DNA from: an uncultured Bizionia sp.
Lineage (GTDB): Bacteria; Bacteroidota; Bacteroidia; Flavobacteriales; Flavobacteriaceae
DNA: 64,000 nt
Assembly (NCBI GenBank): GCA_947496215.1
Contig: CANMCF010000002.1
Location: 124,001 to 188,000 of the forward strand
Reading direction: 5' to 3'
Part shown: positions 62,834 through 64,000 of the stretch, in pieces
Layout of the letters: each line of letters starts with the position of its first letter
Numbering within the stretch: the first letter of the stretch is position 1
Position numbers and translations under genes: made by a program
Notes under the pieces: generated by a model
Told to the model about the DNA's origin: nothing
Seen by the model: only the letters and a program-made list of their open reading frames with translations
Database searches by the model: none

Positions 62834-63721
62834 CTATTGAAAAATCACGATTCCCATATCTTCATATTCATAGTACATCACATCGTACCCCCAAATGGTC
62901 GTTGCCGTAGGTATGCAAGCATCGTTTTCAATGCAAATCAAGAAGTTGTTCAGTTTTTCCAATTTGGAGTAGACTATTTCAGGAGTTCCATGGGCCCCAA
63001 ACAGCTTGTAGTCTGGAGTCAATGTGGAAATGAGGTACTCTATGCTTTCCTTATAGGGTAGAAGGTCATTATCGTCAAATAAAAACAATGAGCCATTATA
63101 TAGGTAATCTCCCAAAAAAGCCATTTTGTTGGTCTTGTCTACAATGGCCACGGATTCATCCGTATGTCCAGGAATGCTTACCAATTGTATGATTCTATTT
63201 CCTAGATCTATGTCGGTATTGATTGGTAACCATTCATTTACTTGTGTTTGAGAAGGATAATCTCCAATGAATAAATCCTCGCTTGTGAAATTATAGGTGT
63301 CATCGATGGAAACAGCTTGTCTTAAAAAAGGTAGGTCAGGAAAACCAATGGTATTGAACTCCGAAATGTTTTGATTGTGGTCAAAATGAAAATGCGAAAG
63401 CAATAGAGTTGTCGGTAACTGTGTCAACTCTTCTATGACGGGTTTGATCTTAAATCCATTCACAGATTGATTTTCTCCAGAACCAGTGTCGAACATCATT
63501 GCTCTGTTGTCCCCAACAAGTAGATAGCTCACATTGTCTTGGGAACTGTCAGGCTCCTCTATAACATAGGTTCTTGGTTCTTGGTAACTAACATTGAACC
63601 AGTCGTGATCAATGGATACAACAGTATAGTTTTCTGATTCTTGAAGGACTACCTCCTCATCTTTGCAAGTAGTTAACAAGATTAGTAAAAGAGCGGTTTT
63701 AAAAAGAGTTTTCGTTTTCAT
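62834..63721 (-). CDS. Metallo-beta-lactamase-fold hydrolase, lipoprotein
   Basis: A 295-residue protein with SPII signal (TALLLILLTTC). The fold signature LLLSHFHFDHNQN (HxHxDH) supplies the first zinc site; VSIPGHTDESVAI and LFGAHGTPEI carry the further His ligands and FLGDYLYNG the bridging Asp. It fits the glyoxalase II/quorum-quenching type of general hydrolases better than true beta-lactamases. The insert FTSEDLFIGDYPSQTQVNEW distinguishes it from typical family members. Monocistronic as far as seen; no link to the BlaR1/BlaI genes 12 kb away. Confidence 0.87.
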   Translation of the reverse strand: MKTKTLFKTALLLILLTTCKDEEVVLQESENYTVVSIDHDWFNVSYQEPRTYVIEEPDSSQDNVSYLLVGDNRAMMFDTGSGENQSVNGFKIKPVIEELTQLPTTLLLSHFHFDHNQNISEFNTIGFPDLPFLRQAVSIDDTYNFTSEDLFIGDYPSQTQVNEWLPINTDIDLGNRIIQLVSIPGHTDESVAIVDKTNKMAFLGDYLYNGSLFLFDDNDLLPYKESIEYLISTLTPDYKLFGAHGTPEIVYSKLEKLNNFLICIENDACIPTATTIWGYDVMYYEYEDMGIVIFQ

Positions 63722-63925
63722 TTTTAGAATATTGTTGTTATGAATTTGGACTTAGACCTATTGTTGCATCAATTGAAATTTCACACGAATTTTTACGTCT
63801 AAGACAATACTAGTTAAATGTACCACAATAATTGCGAGTAGTAAAAATAAAGTATTCGATAAGAATGATTTAATGCATCGATTGTCAATGTTGAAGGTGA
63901 TTCACAATGGGAATACAGTCTATGC

Positions 63926-63958
63926 TTGTCATTGTCAAATCAATAATTCGTAAATTTG
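63926..63958 (+). promoter_or_regulatory. Candidate promoter for a gene beginning at the right edge
   Basis: TTG at 63926-63928 and TAAATTTG at 63951-63958 (22-base spacer; TTG at 63932 would give 16) resemble the Bacteroidetes promoter, 20 bases before an ATG at 63979. The rest of 63722-63925 shows no gene. Confidence 0.45.
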
Positions 63959-63978
63959 TAAAAGCAAAGGATAGCCTT

Positions 63979-64000
63979 ATGAAAGATATAAATGACGAAA
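63979..64000 (+). CDS. Possible gene start, cut by the window edge
   Basis: ATG at 63979 opens a frame (MKDINDE) to the edge of the window. It follows a promoter-like sequence. Nothing can be said about the product. Confidence 0.3.

Noticed and set aside
62834-63721. Link between the metallo-beta-lactamase-fold gene and the BlaR1/BlaI system as a resistance module
   Set aside because: They are 12 kb apart with no BlaI box upstream of the hydrolase, and its motifs fit general hydrolases.

Overview
The window looks like a chromosomal segment of a marine-type Bacteroidetes, most likely a Flavobacteriaceae. The signs are many SPII lipoprotein signals, two proteins with a type IX secretion (T9SS) C-terminal sorting domain, LacZ-type GH2 enzymes with signal peptides, GH97, BlaI/M56 regulation, promoters of the TTG-N19-TAnnTTTG type, and moderate-to-low GC. 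No rRNA, CRISPR array, transposase or SusC/SusD pair was seen.

Region 1 (1-6627, +) is a tight five-gene operon for proline-rich and hydroxyproline-rich peptides: a 4-hydroxyproline 2-epimerase (5' end outside the window), a lipoprotein dipeptidyl peptidase IV, a FAD D-amino-acid/D-hydroxyproline dehydrogenase and two M24 Xaa-Pro peptidases. Region 2 (6725-12768, -) holds a BNR-propeller protein with a T9SS tail, then a mosaic lipoprotein with a C-terminal HExxH domain followed by two paralogous small lipoproteins, laid out like a polymorphic toxin with accessory or immunity genes.

Region 3 (12935-30565, -) is a ten-gene operon read as GntR regulator, galM, GH63-like alpha-glucosidase, GH2, a kinase/M23/PLP phospho-lyase fusion, GH2, SGLT symporter, galK, NTF2-like protein, galT. 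Region 4 (30654-39998, +) diverges from it: GH36-like and GH97 enzymes, a sulfatase, a formylglycine-generating enzyme, then an NhaC-type carrier and a Cys/Met-type PLP lyase. A palindrome between the two divergent units is a plausible GntR operator.

Region 5 (40092-45179, mainly -) has a trans-3-hydroxy-L-proline dehydratase (Cys107/Thr275) and a pyrroline-2-carboxylate reductase of the ornithine cyclodeaminase family. A 1.3-kb tandem duplication follows, and its second copy is split by a 969-bp insertion with 15-bp direct repeats. The insertion carries a bacteriocin-like lipoprotein gene and a two-helix membrane peptide gene.

Region 6 (45391-64000) is mixed: S37 peptidase, DUF4407 protein, BlaR1/BlaI pair with two operators, DoxX-like protein, M28 peptidase with T9SS tail, three tandem spike-like secreted proteins, an M20 dipeptidase, tRNA-Leu(UAG), a larger spike-like protein, an FG-GAP/ASPIC protein and a metallo-beta-lactamase-fold lipoprotein.

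The main inference is that regions 1, 3 and 5 fit together as a collagen-utilisation island. Prolyl peptidases and both hydroxyproline pathways handle the backbone. A GH63-like alpha-glucosidase and GH2 beta-galactosidases could strip Glc(alpha1-2)Gal from hydroxylysine. The fusion protein could phosphorylate and eliminate hydroxylysine, and GalM/GalK/GalT could take the galactose. A galactose-rich (perhaps sulfated) glycan is the main alternative, particularly for region 4.
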